From Gloeopeniophorella convolvens (taxonomy: Eukaryota; Basidiomycota; Agaricomycetes; Russulales), in assembly GCA_022496205.1 (NCBI GenBank), contig WTXD01000074.1:1-64000 (forward strand): 64,000 nucleotides of DNA, in the 5' to 3' direction. The notes beneath the pieces were generated by a model. It had not been told where the DNA came from. It searched no databases and was given only the letters and a program-made list of their open reading frames with translations. Shown one piece after another: positions 54,566 to 64,000 of the stretch (position 1 is its first letter; every line of letters begins with the position of its first letter). Both the position numbers and the translations under genes were made by a program.

Positions 54566-56187
54566 AATGGTCGAGAGTAGTGTGTGGAGGGGCGGGTGGT
54601 TTGGTACGCGGGAGTGCTGCTCAGTGGCAGGGAGCTAGTAGTTTATCGAACTTGGACGGGGAGTGGATCGACGGGGACGGCGATCGGGATCGGCGGCGGG
54701 GGCGGTAGCAGATGGCGGATGTATACGACGAACGCGGGCAGGGGCACGGTTCCAGTGTGCTGGGGAGGGTGACAGGCGGGCGGATACAAGTAAGTAGCAA
54801 CGCAAGGGGGTGCGCCCGCGTGCCTTTTATATAGGGCCGGTGCGAGGACGGAGCATGGCCGTGCCTAAGTCTGAACCACTTGCTGTACTTGCCATCCGCG
54901 GCCCCAGTCCGCATCGAGTTCTGCGGGCCAGATATGAATGAGTGCCGGACGTGGGTGCGCACGCGCCGGTTCGAGCGAGCGCATGTGTCATTCAAAAGCG
55001 CCGCCCGGGCGTGTGGCGTCGCGACTCGCAGGGCTGTGCACACCCGCGGACGACCCCGTGTGCTTCCCGCCAGGCCCGCGCTTACGGCACCATGGAGCGA
55101 CTCGACGAGTCCCTTACGCTGGAGGCGCCCGGACCCTCCCCGCTGGGCGCTGCGCAGCGCTGGGCCCGCGACCCCGCCCGTGCCTCCCGCGGATCAGCCC
55201 CGCGCCACTGCGATGGAGCGGTGCGCCTGATCACCATCATCGTCCACCTGCGCTGGCATCATCATCATCCACGGCCCCCGCATCGCGCGCGCGCGCGCGC
55301 CGCACAAAAGGCTGCCAGGCCACCCCGACCCACTCTCCGGCGCCAGACCCCCCGCCGCGCGCCACCGCATACGCCTGCAATTGCATGCGCCGCCGCCTCC
55401 ACCGATACGGCTAGTACCAGCTTCAGTGTTCGCGCCGCGCGCGGGGCCCCCTCCCCCTCGTCCTTGCGTGCGTCACCGACGGCGTCGACACAGGCACCGG
55501 CCAGCACGGTCGGACGTTTCGCGCGCCGCGCGGGTGGGGCGCGCGTGCGAGTCCGAGCACCATATCGGAACGTCACTTGCGTGGTCCCGTGCGCGTGCCG
55601 CGTGCTCGCGCGCGGCGTGCTAGATTGTCAGCGGCGTGACGTGCGGGCGCAGGCGATTATGTGGATGCGGAAGGGGCAGCGTTTATGTTTTGAATGCGCG
55701 CAATGCGGCGGGTCGTGCGTGCTTCGCGGGGGTTATTGTTGTGGGTTGGTGTGCGGGTTCTCGTGAGCTCGGGCGCGCGGTGCACCGGTGATGCCTGATA
55801 TGCGTTTGGTTGACAGCGAACAGGGATCACTCGTCACGGCCAGCAGCGTACGAGAGCTGTACTAAGTCCGCCGAGGCCTGCGGTCTGACGGCGTACGTTC
55901 GCGAAGCAGCGTTGCGTGGTGATAGTAAAATCTGATCGCGATTATGGCGCATGCTGTGTGGAACTAACGTGATCGTATTCTCGCGCTCGTACCCATAGGG
56001 AAGTTCCTTTGCTTAACCTTCAAGTTCGTATCATATCGTATCAGAATGTACACGTCAAGCTAGCGCAGGCCACCGTTACTCCCGTAAACCCTGCCTCGTC
56101 CTCCCTGCTGTCGTCCGTGCCAGGCCCCGAGCCTGGGGCCCCGGCGCGCCACAGGGATTGGCGGATACGCAGCGCAGAGGCTGGCTC
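54566..56187. other. Intergenic region, nothing recognised
   Basis: 1.6 kb. A long GC-driven open frame at 54942-55766 has compositionally biased, repeat-poor sequence with no family match and is not called. Confidence 0.45.
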
Positions 56188-56805
56188 CTAGTGCTTCTCG
56201 GCCTGGAACTCCCGCGCCTTCTTCGATGCGTCGGACGCAGTCTGCGCGGCCGAGAACGGCGTGAGCTCCCCTTCGCGCGCGATAAGCAGCGGCGTGCACA
56301 CACCTCTGACGCCTTCTCCTTCGCCGTCTGCGAGGTCTACCAAGCGCGCGTCTCGTCAGCACGCCACGCGGGAAGCACGCGGGCACATTACGCGTTACGC
56401 ACCTCTTTCGTCTTCTCAGCAGCGGACTCGGAGGCACTCTCCGCGCGCTCCTTCGTCGTGCCTGCGTGTACGTACGTGAACGGGCGTCTCAATCAGCACA
56501 CGCACGTGGGACGCCGGGGACCGCGCCGTGCGCACCGAGCGTCTGCTTCGTCTTCTCCGTCGCCTCCTCGCCCGTCTCGATCGCAGACGCGAGGCCGCGC
56601 CCGACCGACTTGTTCACCTGCACTCACACGCGCGGTGTGTCAGGGCTGCTCCAGGGCGGGCGAGAGTGTGGAGCGCGCGCACCTTCTCTGCGACCTCTGC
56701 GACCTTCTCCGTGGCGCTCTTGCGCGCGGCAGGCGAGGCGTGCAGCTGGCGCGCCGAGGCGCGCGCGGCGTGTATGCGGACCGATGCGATGGTGCTGTGG
56801 AACAT
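56188..56805 (-). CDS. Small LEA-like (group 3 type) protein from five short exons
   Basis: Five exons on the minus strand: 56805-56683, 56617-56536, 56461-56403, 56336-56304, 56241-56188 (123, 82, 59, 33 and 54 nt); 116 aa, phases close and all splice sites are GT-AG. The N-terminus MFHSTIASVRIHAARASARQ fits a mitochondrial presequence. The rest is a charged, Ala/Glu/Lys/Thr-rich string of near 11-residue periodicity (ATEKVAEVAEK, ATEKTKQTLG, ERAESASESAAEKTKE, TAKEKASE, ASDASKKAREF), as in group 3 late-embryogenesis-abundant proteins that protect membranes or proteins under desiccation. A palindromic TATA box lies about 75 bp upstream, fitting an inducible stress gene. Function is inferred from composition. 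Confidence 0.75.
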
Positions 56806-56878
56806 TGTGCTGGTGTGTGTATGTGTGTGTGGGTGCTAAGAATGGATGGATTGCTCTAGAGAGAGCGCGGGGAGACGG

Positions 56879-56890
56879 TTTATATAAACG
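56879..56890 (-). promoter_or_regulatory. Palindromic TATA box of the LEA-like gene
   Basis: GTTTATATAAAC reads the same on both strands and sits about 75 bp upstream of the minus-strand ATG at 56805. Confidence 0.6.
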
Positions 56891-57253
56891 CGGTGCGCGT
56901 ATGCATGACGTCGCCCCGACGAGGAGCACCTCCTCAGTGGAGGGGCCGCATGACGTCACGCCTGCCCCGCGTATACTTGCAGATGCATGCGCTGGGGTTA
57001 GGGTTGCATCCAAGCACCTGCACGCTATTTCTCTTGTGCTACGCGAGCGCGCGCCTAGGCCTGATCCAAGGAATGTATTAGCAGTGAGCAAGTGGTAGTA
57101 TATATGAGGCACAGCAGATCTGAATGAATCTTTATATCAAATCGCGCGCGCGGATACACGAGCCCCCGAATATATTCTCTTCGTCCTCGAGCACGTGCTC
57201 GCGTGCGAAGCGCTTCTATTGGTCTATAGCCATCGCACCCCACCCCGGAGGAA
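56891..57253. other. Spacer between LEA-like and CofD-like genes
   Basis: 360 bp, no gene recognised. Confidence 0.5.
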
Positions 57254-59285
57254 TCACTCCTCGCGCCCGAGTATGCTCTCCATCGCGCGCCGCGCGCACT
57301 CCGCATCGTAAAGCGGCACACCATCGCGCCCCCGCGCGTCGCTCTCGACCTCGACGCACCGCACGCCCAGCTCCTGCTCGGCGTCAGCACGCACACGCGC
57401 ACACGCACGGAGAGCAGCAGGAGAGCACGCACCGTGACGCGCGGGACGTCGACGTGCACCGCGCCGCCGCGCAGGTGCACGAGGTGCGTCACGAACGCCG
57501 AGACGGGGTACGTCGTTGCGGCGCCGCCGAGGCCGAACGAGGCGGGCTGGTAGCGCGCGTTGAGCGTGCGCGCGATGGCCCTGCGCCGCGCGCGTGTTGG
57601 TGTCAGTGGGTAGGTACGCGCGTGTGTCGGGCGCGGGGACTGACTGGATGTAGTCGACCGCGTCGTAGCCGGTCGTTTCGCGGTCGTTCTTGGCGTTCAC
57701 TGCGGCGGGGTGTGTATTAAGTGGAGAAGGGTAGCGTGCGTGCGAGACACATACGGAAGAGCACTTTCGCGCGCAGCGAGTGCGAACGCGCGATGGCCTC
57801 TGCCACGCCGCGCAGCGCGAGGCACGGGATGATGCTGTTACTATGTATGAGCTGGGGCTTCGCGGGTAAGAAAGGGAGGCCCGACCTGGTCCAGAGCGAG
57901 CCGCACGAGTACACGAGCACCTCGTTGCTGTTCACGCCGGCGAGGTACTCCGGGTTCGGCACGGGGTGGATCTCGTGCCCGTACGCGTTGATGTAGTACA
58001 GCCCTGCGCGTCGCGGCCATCAGCGCTGCCCGAGCAAAGGAGAAACGTAGGAAGTACGGTTGATGGGCGCGCTGAGCGCCTCGTATGAGTCCTTCGAGCC
58101 GGTGCTGAAGTGCACGTTTTGCGACTGGGACTGCACGGTGGGCGAGATCGTGTCGAAGGAGAACGACGGGGGGTCCGTGTACTCGTCGTCTTGCGCCGGG
58201 GGAGGACGCGCGACGGGGTGCGAGATCTCGCATTGTCCGACGAGGTGGGTGCCGTTCCGCTGGTGAGATGTCCATATGATATCGAGGCCGTGCATCATCA
58301 GCGAAGGGCGGACGCACGAGCTCTGCAGCGATGGTGACCGTATGATTCGTCACGATCACCGGCACGATGGTCGCCTGCGCCTGCATGAGCGCGCACACCA
58401 TGAGAGCGGAGGCGAGGCACGGACTTGGCTGTTCGTGATAGACGAGAAGAGGAATATCGCGGACGGGAGCGAGCGGAAAAACGCCTGCGCAGCGGCGAGC
58501 AGGAAGTTCCCGACGCTGCACCGCCGATGAGCACAGCGAGCTCGCGCAGCACGGCCCCCGACGCCGCAGCGCGCTCACCTTCCGTTCACGAACGAGAAAT
58601 TCTTGTGCGCGCGCCGGAGCACCTCGCTCTCAAAGTACACCAGGAACCCTACCCCACGTCAACGGAGCGGACGCGTGCAGATGCGCGCGCACGCACCGCG
58701 TATCGTCTCCTTCCGGTCGTTCGGGATCCCCGCCCACAGCCCGCTGCGCCCCTCCACGATCGAACGCCACTCCTCGCGCGCAGCGTCCGCGCCCGCGGGC
58801 AGGCGGTACCCCAGCAGCGTGCGCAGCGCGTCGAGCGGCGTGCCCGGCGGCGCGGGCGGGATGAGGCGCACGAGGCGCGAGCGGATGTCGCCTGCACGCG
58901 GCGCGGGGGTCGGGGTCGGGGTCACTGGCGCGGCGCGGCGGCGGGGAAGCGCGGGGGGCGCACCGATGGAGGGCCCGCCGAGCACGCGGATGATCTCGCT
59001 CGAGGAGCCGCCGTCGTCCGAGACGGGGAGCGCGTAGCTCGCGCGCGCAAAGGCGGCGCAGATCGCGTTGCAGCCTGTGCCGCCCGAGACGATGAGGTAT
59101 GCTGGGCCCGCGCTGGAGGCGCTGTTGCTTGCGGGGGCGTGGGGTGGTGCGGGGGCGCGGAGGGAGGGGAGGTCGAGGCGCGGGGGTGCGGGGCGCTGTG
59201 TGGGCAGGTCGAAGACGGCCGAGCCGGGGCTGTCGGGTGCGGGCGCGGGCGCGACGAGGTGCGTTGGTGGGGTGGACGGCGCCAT
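57254..59285 (-). CDS. CofD/YvcK-like (UPF0052) protein
   Basis: About eleven exons on the minus strand from ATG 59285 to TGA at 57254. After a Pro/Ala-rich leader come the family motifs: LIVSGGTGCN (nucleotide loop), LPVSDDGGSSSEIIRVLGG, GDIRSRLVRLIP, LVYFESEVLRRAH, NFLLAAAQAFFRSLPSA, IVPVIVTNHTVTIAAEL, YTDPPSF, RLYYINAYGHEIHPVPNPEY, EVLVYSCGSLWT, SIIPCLALRGVAEAI and LNAKNDRETTGYDAVDYI, then a region with GLGGAATTYPVSAFV. CofD makes F420 in archaea and YvcK regulates cell wall and carbon use in bacteria; the role of the fungal form is unknown. All motifs are intact, so probably functional. Confidence 0.88.
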
Positions 59286-60032
59286 GGTTGAGGTTGCCAA
59301 CGAGGACCAAGGGGTTTTTATCTATTTGATCTGATTGCACAGGGTTGCGAGCGCAGTCCGGAGGACATACGTGGACGCGTACGTGGAAGTGCGAGTATGT
59401 ATGAGCGCGTTGCGGTGACCGGTGGTGACTCGCGCGGCGAGGGCCTGCCGGTTCCGCGGCCCCGCCTCCGGAGTCCGCTTCTGACCACCACCTAGGCGTC
59501 CCTCTGTTCCAATCATGAAGCTTGAAGACTTGGTTGCTGTCGTGGGGTGCCTATATCTCTACATCGATTTCACAGAGACTGTGCAATCTGCTGTTTACTG
59601 CCCTCGAGCTAGGCGCGTCGACGTCGTAGACGTATCAATGCCCGCACGGTCATACCGACCACACCTGAGGACGAGTCGTGCCGCTCTTCTGTGAGCTCAT
59701 GGTCCCACGGCCTCCACTTACAGAGCCTGCCCAATCGTACATTCCGCACAGCTTGCTACTATCATGGTGGCAGGCTCGGAGGGGAAAGGCGGCATCAAGC
59801 CGACGACTGCCGAATCAGGCCCCCTTCAATAACCATATTTGTGCAACAATAGGACTTTGAACTGAGCGACGGGTCGCCGACCACCTTGGCACGCAGCCTA
59901 AAGCTATCTGTATGTGTATGGGACAATAGAGCGAGCGCGAAATGTGTCCCCGAAATCGCGCGCGGAGTATATATTCGTCGATACGCAGCGGTCGGTGTCT
60001 GCCTTCCAACGCACACACTTACTAGCACGCCA
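59286..60032. other. Divergent promoter region, CofD-like and REB1-like genes
   Basis: About 750 bp, no coding exon; ATATATTC element near 59968 lies some 65 bp upstream of the REB1-like ATG. Confidence 0.4.
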
Positions 60033-61623
60033 ATGAGCTTCCCGGCTGCCATTTCTCGCAAGTATGTGCCGTCGTCGATGGTGCCATCACCCGATCAACA
60101 CGCGCCCGAGCAAGAACAGCAACACCCGGGAGACCTCACATTGCCACCCGTAAGATTGATTTGCTCGTCCTGTCAGAGGAAAAACTGAAACTGCAAGAAC
60201 AGGCTCCTGTAGCGGCACCCTGGCCATGCTACGATAATCCCCAGCAACCTGCGTACCAGTCTCCATCGGGCCTCCCATGCGATTTCCAGGTCATCCTGAA
60301 CCTAGAACCGCCGCCTCCTTTGCCCCCAGCGACCGAGGCAGAAACAGCACCCCTAGACAGCTACACGTTGGCGCTCATGGAGCTCCTAGCAACAAAGTGG
60401 TGCAACGGTAAGGAGCTGGACGAGCTCGCGGAAAGGGAAGGTGCGTGCGCCATCCTGGGTCTCTGCAACAGGATCGGAGGGTCAGACGAGCTCCAGGGTT
60501 CTCTTACAAGAAGGGGGTATTTTCGCGGCGAGAGGAGGAGCAGATCCGCAGCGCCATCGAGGCGTACCGCGCTGTGAGTCCCAGTCTGTCCGCGTGGCAT
60601 GAACGGCTCTCACAGACCGCGTGCAGGAGCGCGGCCTCCCTGAGGACCAGATCCTCAAGTTGATCTTCGCCAAGCAATCCAAAGATACCGACTTCTGGCG
60701 ACAAGTCGGTGCGCGGAATCCAGCGCCGTTCCTTCGAGAGGCTCTCCTCTGACATGCATCTCCCAGCGCTTTCTGTCCCCATGCGACCCGTGAAGAGCGT
60801 ATGGACGCACGTCCGGCGCCTGTGGGACCCCATGGCGAAGAAAGGCAAGTGGACGAAGAGCGAGGACACGAGGCTAGAAGCGTGAGCCCCTCGCTGCGTT
60901 GCTCGCCGCAGTGCATCTCCGCTGACGTGCGCGATCCCGTCCAGGGCGGTGAAAAAGCTCGGCCAGGCGTGGGAAAAAGTGTCCAAGCGCGTCGGCCGCT
61001 CGCCGGCGGACTGTCGCGATAGGCACCGGAACCACTTGAAGAACCTGAGCGTCCGTCGCGGAGGTGCGCAGGCCGCTTGCGTGCTGCATCCCATAGCTGA
61101 GGCTGAGCACAGGTTTGTGGACGCAAGAAGAGGAAGATGACCTTGAGCGCATCGTGTGGGGTGTGCTGGCCGACCCCGGCGTGAACCCAAGTAGCATCCC
61201 GTGGTGCAAGGTGGCGGAGATGATGGGCCATCGGCGGAACCGGCAACAGTGTCGCAATAAATGGTGTGCTGAGGACAATGTTGTACACATCGCAGGCTCA
61301 CCCGTGCGCACAGGGTCATCTTGATGCATGCACGCAAGCCCGAATGGACGAAGACAGACACCTACGTGCTCGTGTCCAAGTCAGAGACCCGACAGCCTCT
61401 CATTTGCTATCCGAGCTGACTGGCTTCTTGCAGAATCGCGTCATTGTGCGTTGACGACGAGAGCGACATCGACTGGAATTCATTTCCTGATCCTGGGTGG
61501 AACGTGTGGACTGGGCCGGAGCTAAGGAAGAAGTGGGCTAGTTTGAAGGCTACTACACCACGCCATGAGACGCTAGGCTTGACAGCGCTCCTCGCAGCCG
61601 TGCGAAAGCATCATGCAACTTGA
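60033..61623 (+). CDS. REB1/TTF1-like Myb DNA-binding protein
   Basis: Nine exons: 60033-60061, 60115-60440, 60497-60573, 60627-60708, 60767-60881, 60945-61063, 61113-61263, 61314-61379, 61434-61623; 384 aa, phases close throughout. Features: a GFSYKKGVFSRREEEQI segment, SVWTHVRRLWDPMAKKGKW, then Myb/SANT repeats WTKSEDTRLEA.., QAWEKVSKRVGRSPADCRDRHRNHLKN, LWTQEEEDDLERIV, WCKVAEMMGHRRNRQQCRNKW, and a final repeat PEWTKTDTYVLVSK with DIDWNSFPDPGWNVW. Reb1/Rtf1/TTF1 proteins bind rDNA terminators and promoters to stop RNA polymerase I and organise nucleosomes. Shorter at the N-terminus than yeast Reb1, which is usual in this fungal family, often present in several copies. Confidence 0.86.
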
Positions 61624-63027
61624 GTGCTACGTTGTACGCACTGTCACATGTCAAGAGTCAAGTCGCTGCACATTGTAATTATCACCTGCATAGTCAATGC
61701 ATATCGTTATGAGATTGTCATTATTGCTCGAAGAAGGTTTGCTGACCATTCGATCGGGAGTTGGTAATCCGAAATAACGGTGGCAGTAGTAGGCGTCCTG
61801 TACAGCAATGCGGGGGCACCAGTGCAAAGGTACGACCGTTCCCCCGGGCTCCGGGGAGCGCCACACCAGTAGGCGCGCAGACCTCAACAACGGATCCTTT
61901 TCCGCTCGAGCGACGCCTGAGAAGCCAAGAGAGTAACGTTCTATATGCGGACAGGAGGACGATCCTCCGACAGCTGAGCAATGCAGCAGAAAAGATTTCC
62001 ACAGGATATTCGGATCAGAGAGAATGGTCCGGCGATTGTTGTACTGCGAGGACGGAGCTTACATCCGGGAGATCAGGAAGAAGCACCGTGTATGAAAACA
62101 CGCTCTTTTCGGCAGAGGCGTTCAAGCAGCTCCTTCCGGTGGACGCATGAGGTGCTGCATGACCCGACCGAGCCCCGAGATTGTCAACCTGGCGTAAACG
62201 GGCCAGTCAGCAGGCATCTTCAAGGACGTCCATTCCACGCTGAAACGACAGTACGGGTAAATCAGCTACAGAAGAAGTTGTTAGGTAAGTATGCTGAGGA
62301 GACCCATCGCACCCGTCATGCTCAAGTCATTCTTGAACTTGACCGATACCGCTTACAAATGGGCTTTGTGGCTCCAGAGGCGCGAGAAATTGGCTGACTG
62401 GAGGTGTTTACGCAAGGTCCTCAAAATTTAGAGAGAGAAGGTGACGCAGATCCCTGCGTAGGGTTGTTTGCTTTTTGTTGGTGTTCAGGTTGGCGCTGTG
62501 GTTGTGTAGCACTTTGGCTTGAATTTGACCTGAGGTGCGAGCGCGGGTGCTAAAGGGTCTGCTCATCAAGCTAAGAAGCGGAGCACCGGTACGTAAAGGG
62601 TTTGGGTTGTGTATGAGAGCGGGCGTGAGGTCAATGCAGAGCCTAGACATAGTCGCGTCCGAGTCGTCGTTCGCTGAGAGAGCAACTCGATAGCGCGTTC
62701 CGTTTTGGCATCCGTACGTAATATTATCCCACGATGCTCGATACGCGTTCTTTCGACGAGTGGCCATTTCCGAGGCACTGTGCTCAACGCTCGCGACGAC
62801 GACGACTACGACGCCACTCACCCCGACATCGACGCGTTTAAGCCAGCCTGGTCAGATCAAGACAACGAGTCTGTGTCTCTGTGATTTGAAACCTCGCTGC
62901 ACGTTACTGACACATGTCGTATCCAGCAACTTTTTGGGCGAACACAATCCCGGCGGCACGTTCAACGCCTTACGTGTAGGCAGTTGAGTGCCTCTTTGCA
63001 AGGTCAACACGCCGCCCACTTGAAACC
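61624..63027. other. Intergenic region with an unrecognised coding-like patch
   Basis: 1.4 kb. Around 61980-62150 (plus) two frames read LLYCEDGAYIREIRKKH and YENTLFSAEAFKQLLPVDA next to each other, as if one coding segment had shifted; no family match, no gene called. Confidence 0.4.
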
Positions 63028-64000
63028 ATGGAAAGCCCATATACCCCTTCATCATCGAACCATGTAAATGGCACCAATGGCATTAACGGCAACGGCACTA
63101 TACCACACGACGAGCAACCCACGCCTGCGCCTTCGACCTCTTTTGATACAAGCATCTTTCGCGCCTACCTCCTCTCTCTTCTCCCCCCAGTCCTCGGTGC
63201 TACCCAAGATGACATCGAGTCGATCTTCGACGGCGAGTTCGACGAGCGCATCACGCGTTTTGCCGGAGAGGGTGGCGGCGTTATCTATGTCGTGAAGAGA
63301 AGAGACGAAGTAGAAGGTACGTAAATCACGCCTCTGCACCACTGCTCTTCGCCGACTTCTGCAGATGATATGCCCCCGTCGTACTCATACATCCTCACAC
63401 CACATCTAACCTACACGCCCTCGAGTAGTACAACCCTCGCACTCATCAAGCGAGGGCCCACGCTCGACCCCATTACACCGCTGGCCACCCAGCTACACCT
63501 GCTCAACCTTTTCGGCAGCGACGAAACGCCGTATGAGAGCTTGCATGCCGTCGTCAGTAACGGCGTCAAGCCGTGGTTCGACGCGTTCGTTGGTGCGCGC
63601 GGGCAGGGCAAGGATGGCGACGCCAAGATGGGCATACCGATGACCAAGAAGAAGTTTGCGGAGCTCGAGCTTTCGCTCCTGCATCTTCAGCAGAACGTCG
63701 AGATCCCCGAGACACACCTCATCATCCACCCCATCGTACAGAAGTCGGTCGAGCAAGTGCGCAGTTTCGGCTTCGAGTGTGTTCGCTTGGTGACATTTTC
63801 CCTGTAGGCACGTGCCTCCGGTGCGCGGCCGAACATCTCGCATCTACCCGCCAAGCTGCTGAACGACAGCACCTTCCTCAACACGCTGCACGCGCATGTC
63901 AATACGTGGATCAAGTCCATCCAGGCGGTGACCAAGTTGAATCGCGATGTAGCATCCGGCACAGCGTCTCAAGAGATCAACTTCTGGCTTTCGCTTGAGC
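63028..64000 (+). CDS. Cytoplasmic dynein heavy chain, 5' end (continues beyond window)
   Basis: Exons 63028-63316, 63365-63756 and 63808 onward. The start MESPYTPSS is followed by FDTSIFRAYLLSLLPPVLG, YILTPHLTYTPSS, a region with IPETHLIIHPIVQ, and LLNDSTFLNTLHAHVNTWI..IQAVTKLNRDVASG, the opening of the dynein tail (DHC_N1). The heavy chain is the minus-end-directed microtubule motor that moves nuclei and endosomes in hyphae. Only about 290 residues are visible of over 4,000; frame is open to the window edge. Confidence 0.9.

Noticed and set aside
54942..55766. 274-codon plus-strand frame
   Set aside because: High GC removes stops; sequence is Ala/Arg/Pro-rich with no recognisable domain, no supporting splice or promoter signals.
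56993..57004. Telomere-like GGGTTAGGGTT
   Set aside because: Only about two units, inside an ordinary spacer; not evidence of a telomere or interstitial array.
1..64000. CRISPR arrays, riboswitches, Shine-Dalgarno sites, operons
   Set aside because: The DNA is eukaryotic nuclear; no regularly spaced repeats with spacers were seen, and bacterial-type signals are not expected.

Overview
The window is eukaryotic nuclear DNA from a filamentous basidiomycete, most likely a wood-decaying agaricomycete. The evidence is a laccase, genes broken by many 47-80 nt GT-AG introns, GC-rich coding exons, a chromovirus-type LTR retrotransposon, and the best family matches I recognise (fungal Zn-cluster regulator, ATP11, ATP23, MET2,, a 5-hmdU-kinase-helical-domain protein). 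No operons, CRISPR arrays, rRNA or tRNA genes were seen. Exon models were built by hand from splice signals; where they are given, reading phase closes across all exons.

Layout. 1-515: 3' end of a laccase. 1613-9364: a Ty3/gypsy chromovirus on the minus strand with two ~540 bp LTRs, gag, a frame-broken pol ending in a chromodomain, and an extra coding region between pol and the 3' LTR. Its primer-binding site is an 11-nt perfect complement of its own LTR, the signature of Tf1-type self-priming. 9536-17416: three related acyl-CoA oxidase-like genes, two apparently intact (the first with a C-terminal SKL) and one decayed between them. 19000-24479: ATP23, a Rab-like GTPase with a very large insertion, an FMN-binding split-barrel protein, and the E2 subunit of a branched-chain 2-oxoacid dehydrogenase. 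24111-29460: a tandem segmental duplication that copied the 5' part of E2 and the first member of a small gene family. 25606-33064: four paralogues of that family with identical intron positions and phases.

33360-46144: a truncated dual-specificity phosphatase; a 459-aa protein joining a 5-hmdU DNA kinase helical domain to a chromodomain-like C-terminus; a fungal transcription factor; MET2; a membrane-anchored short-chain dehydrogenase; and a CUL4-type cullin with one frame break in its most conserved motif. 46442-64000: ATP11, a Cdc25/rhodanese-type protein, an NAD(P)-binding protein, a small LEA-like protein made from five tiny exons, a CofD-like protein, a REB1-like Myb protein, and the 5' end of the cytoplasmic dynein heavy chain.

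Most conserved genes here are housekeeping (mitochondrial assembly, methionine synthesis, ubiquitin ligation, dynein). The accessory interest lies in the self-priming retroelement, the predicted DNA-base-modification/chromatin protein, the four-member tandem family and the acyl-CoA oxidase cluster.
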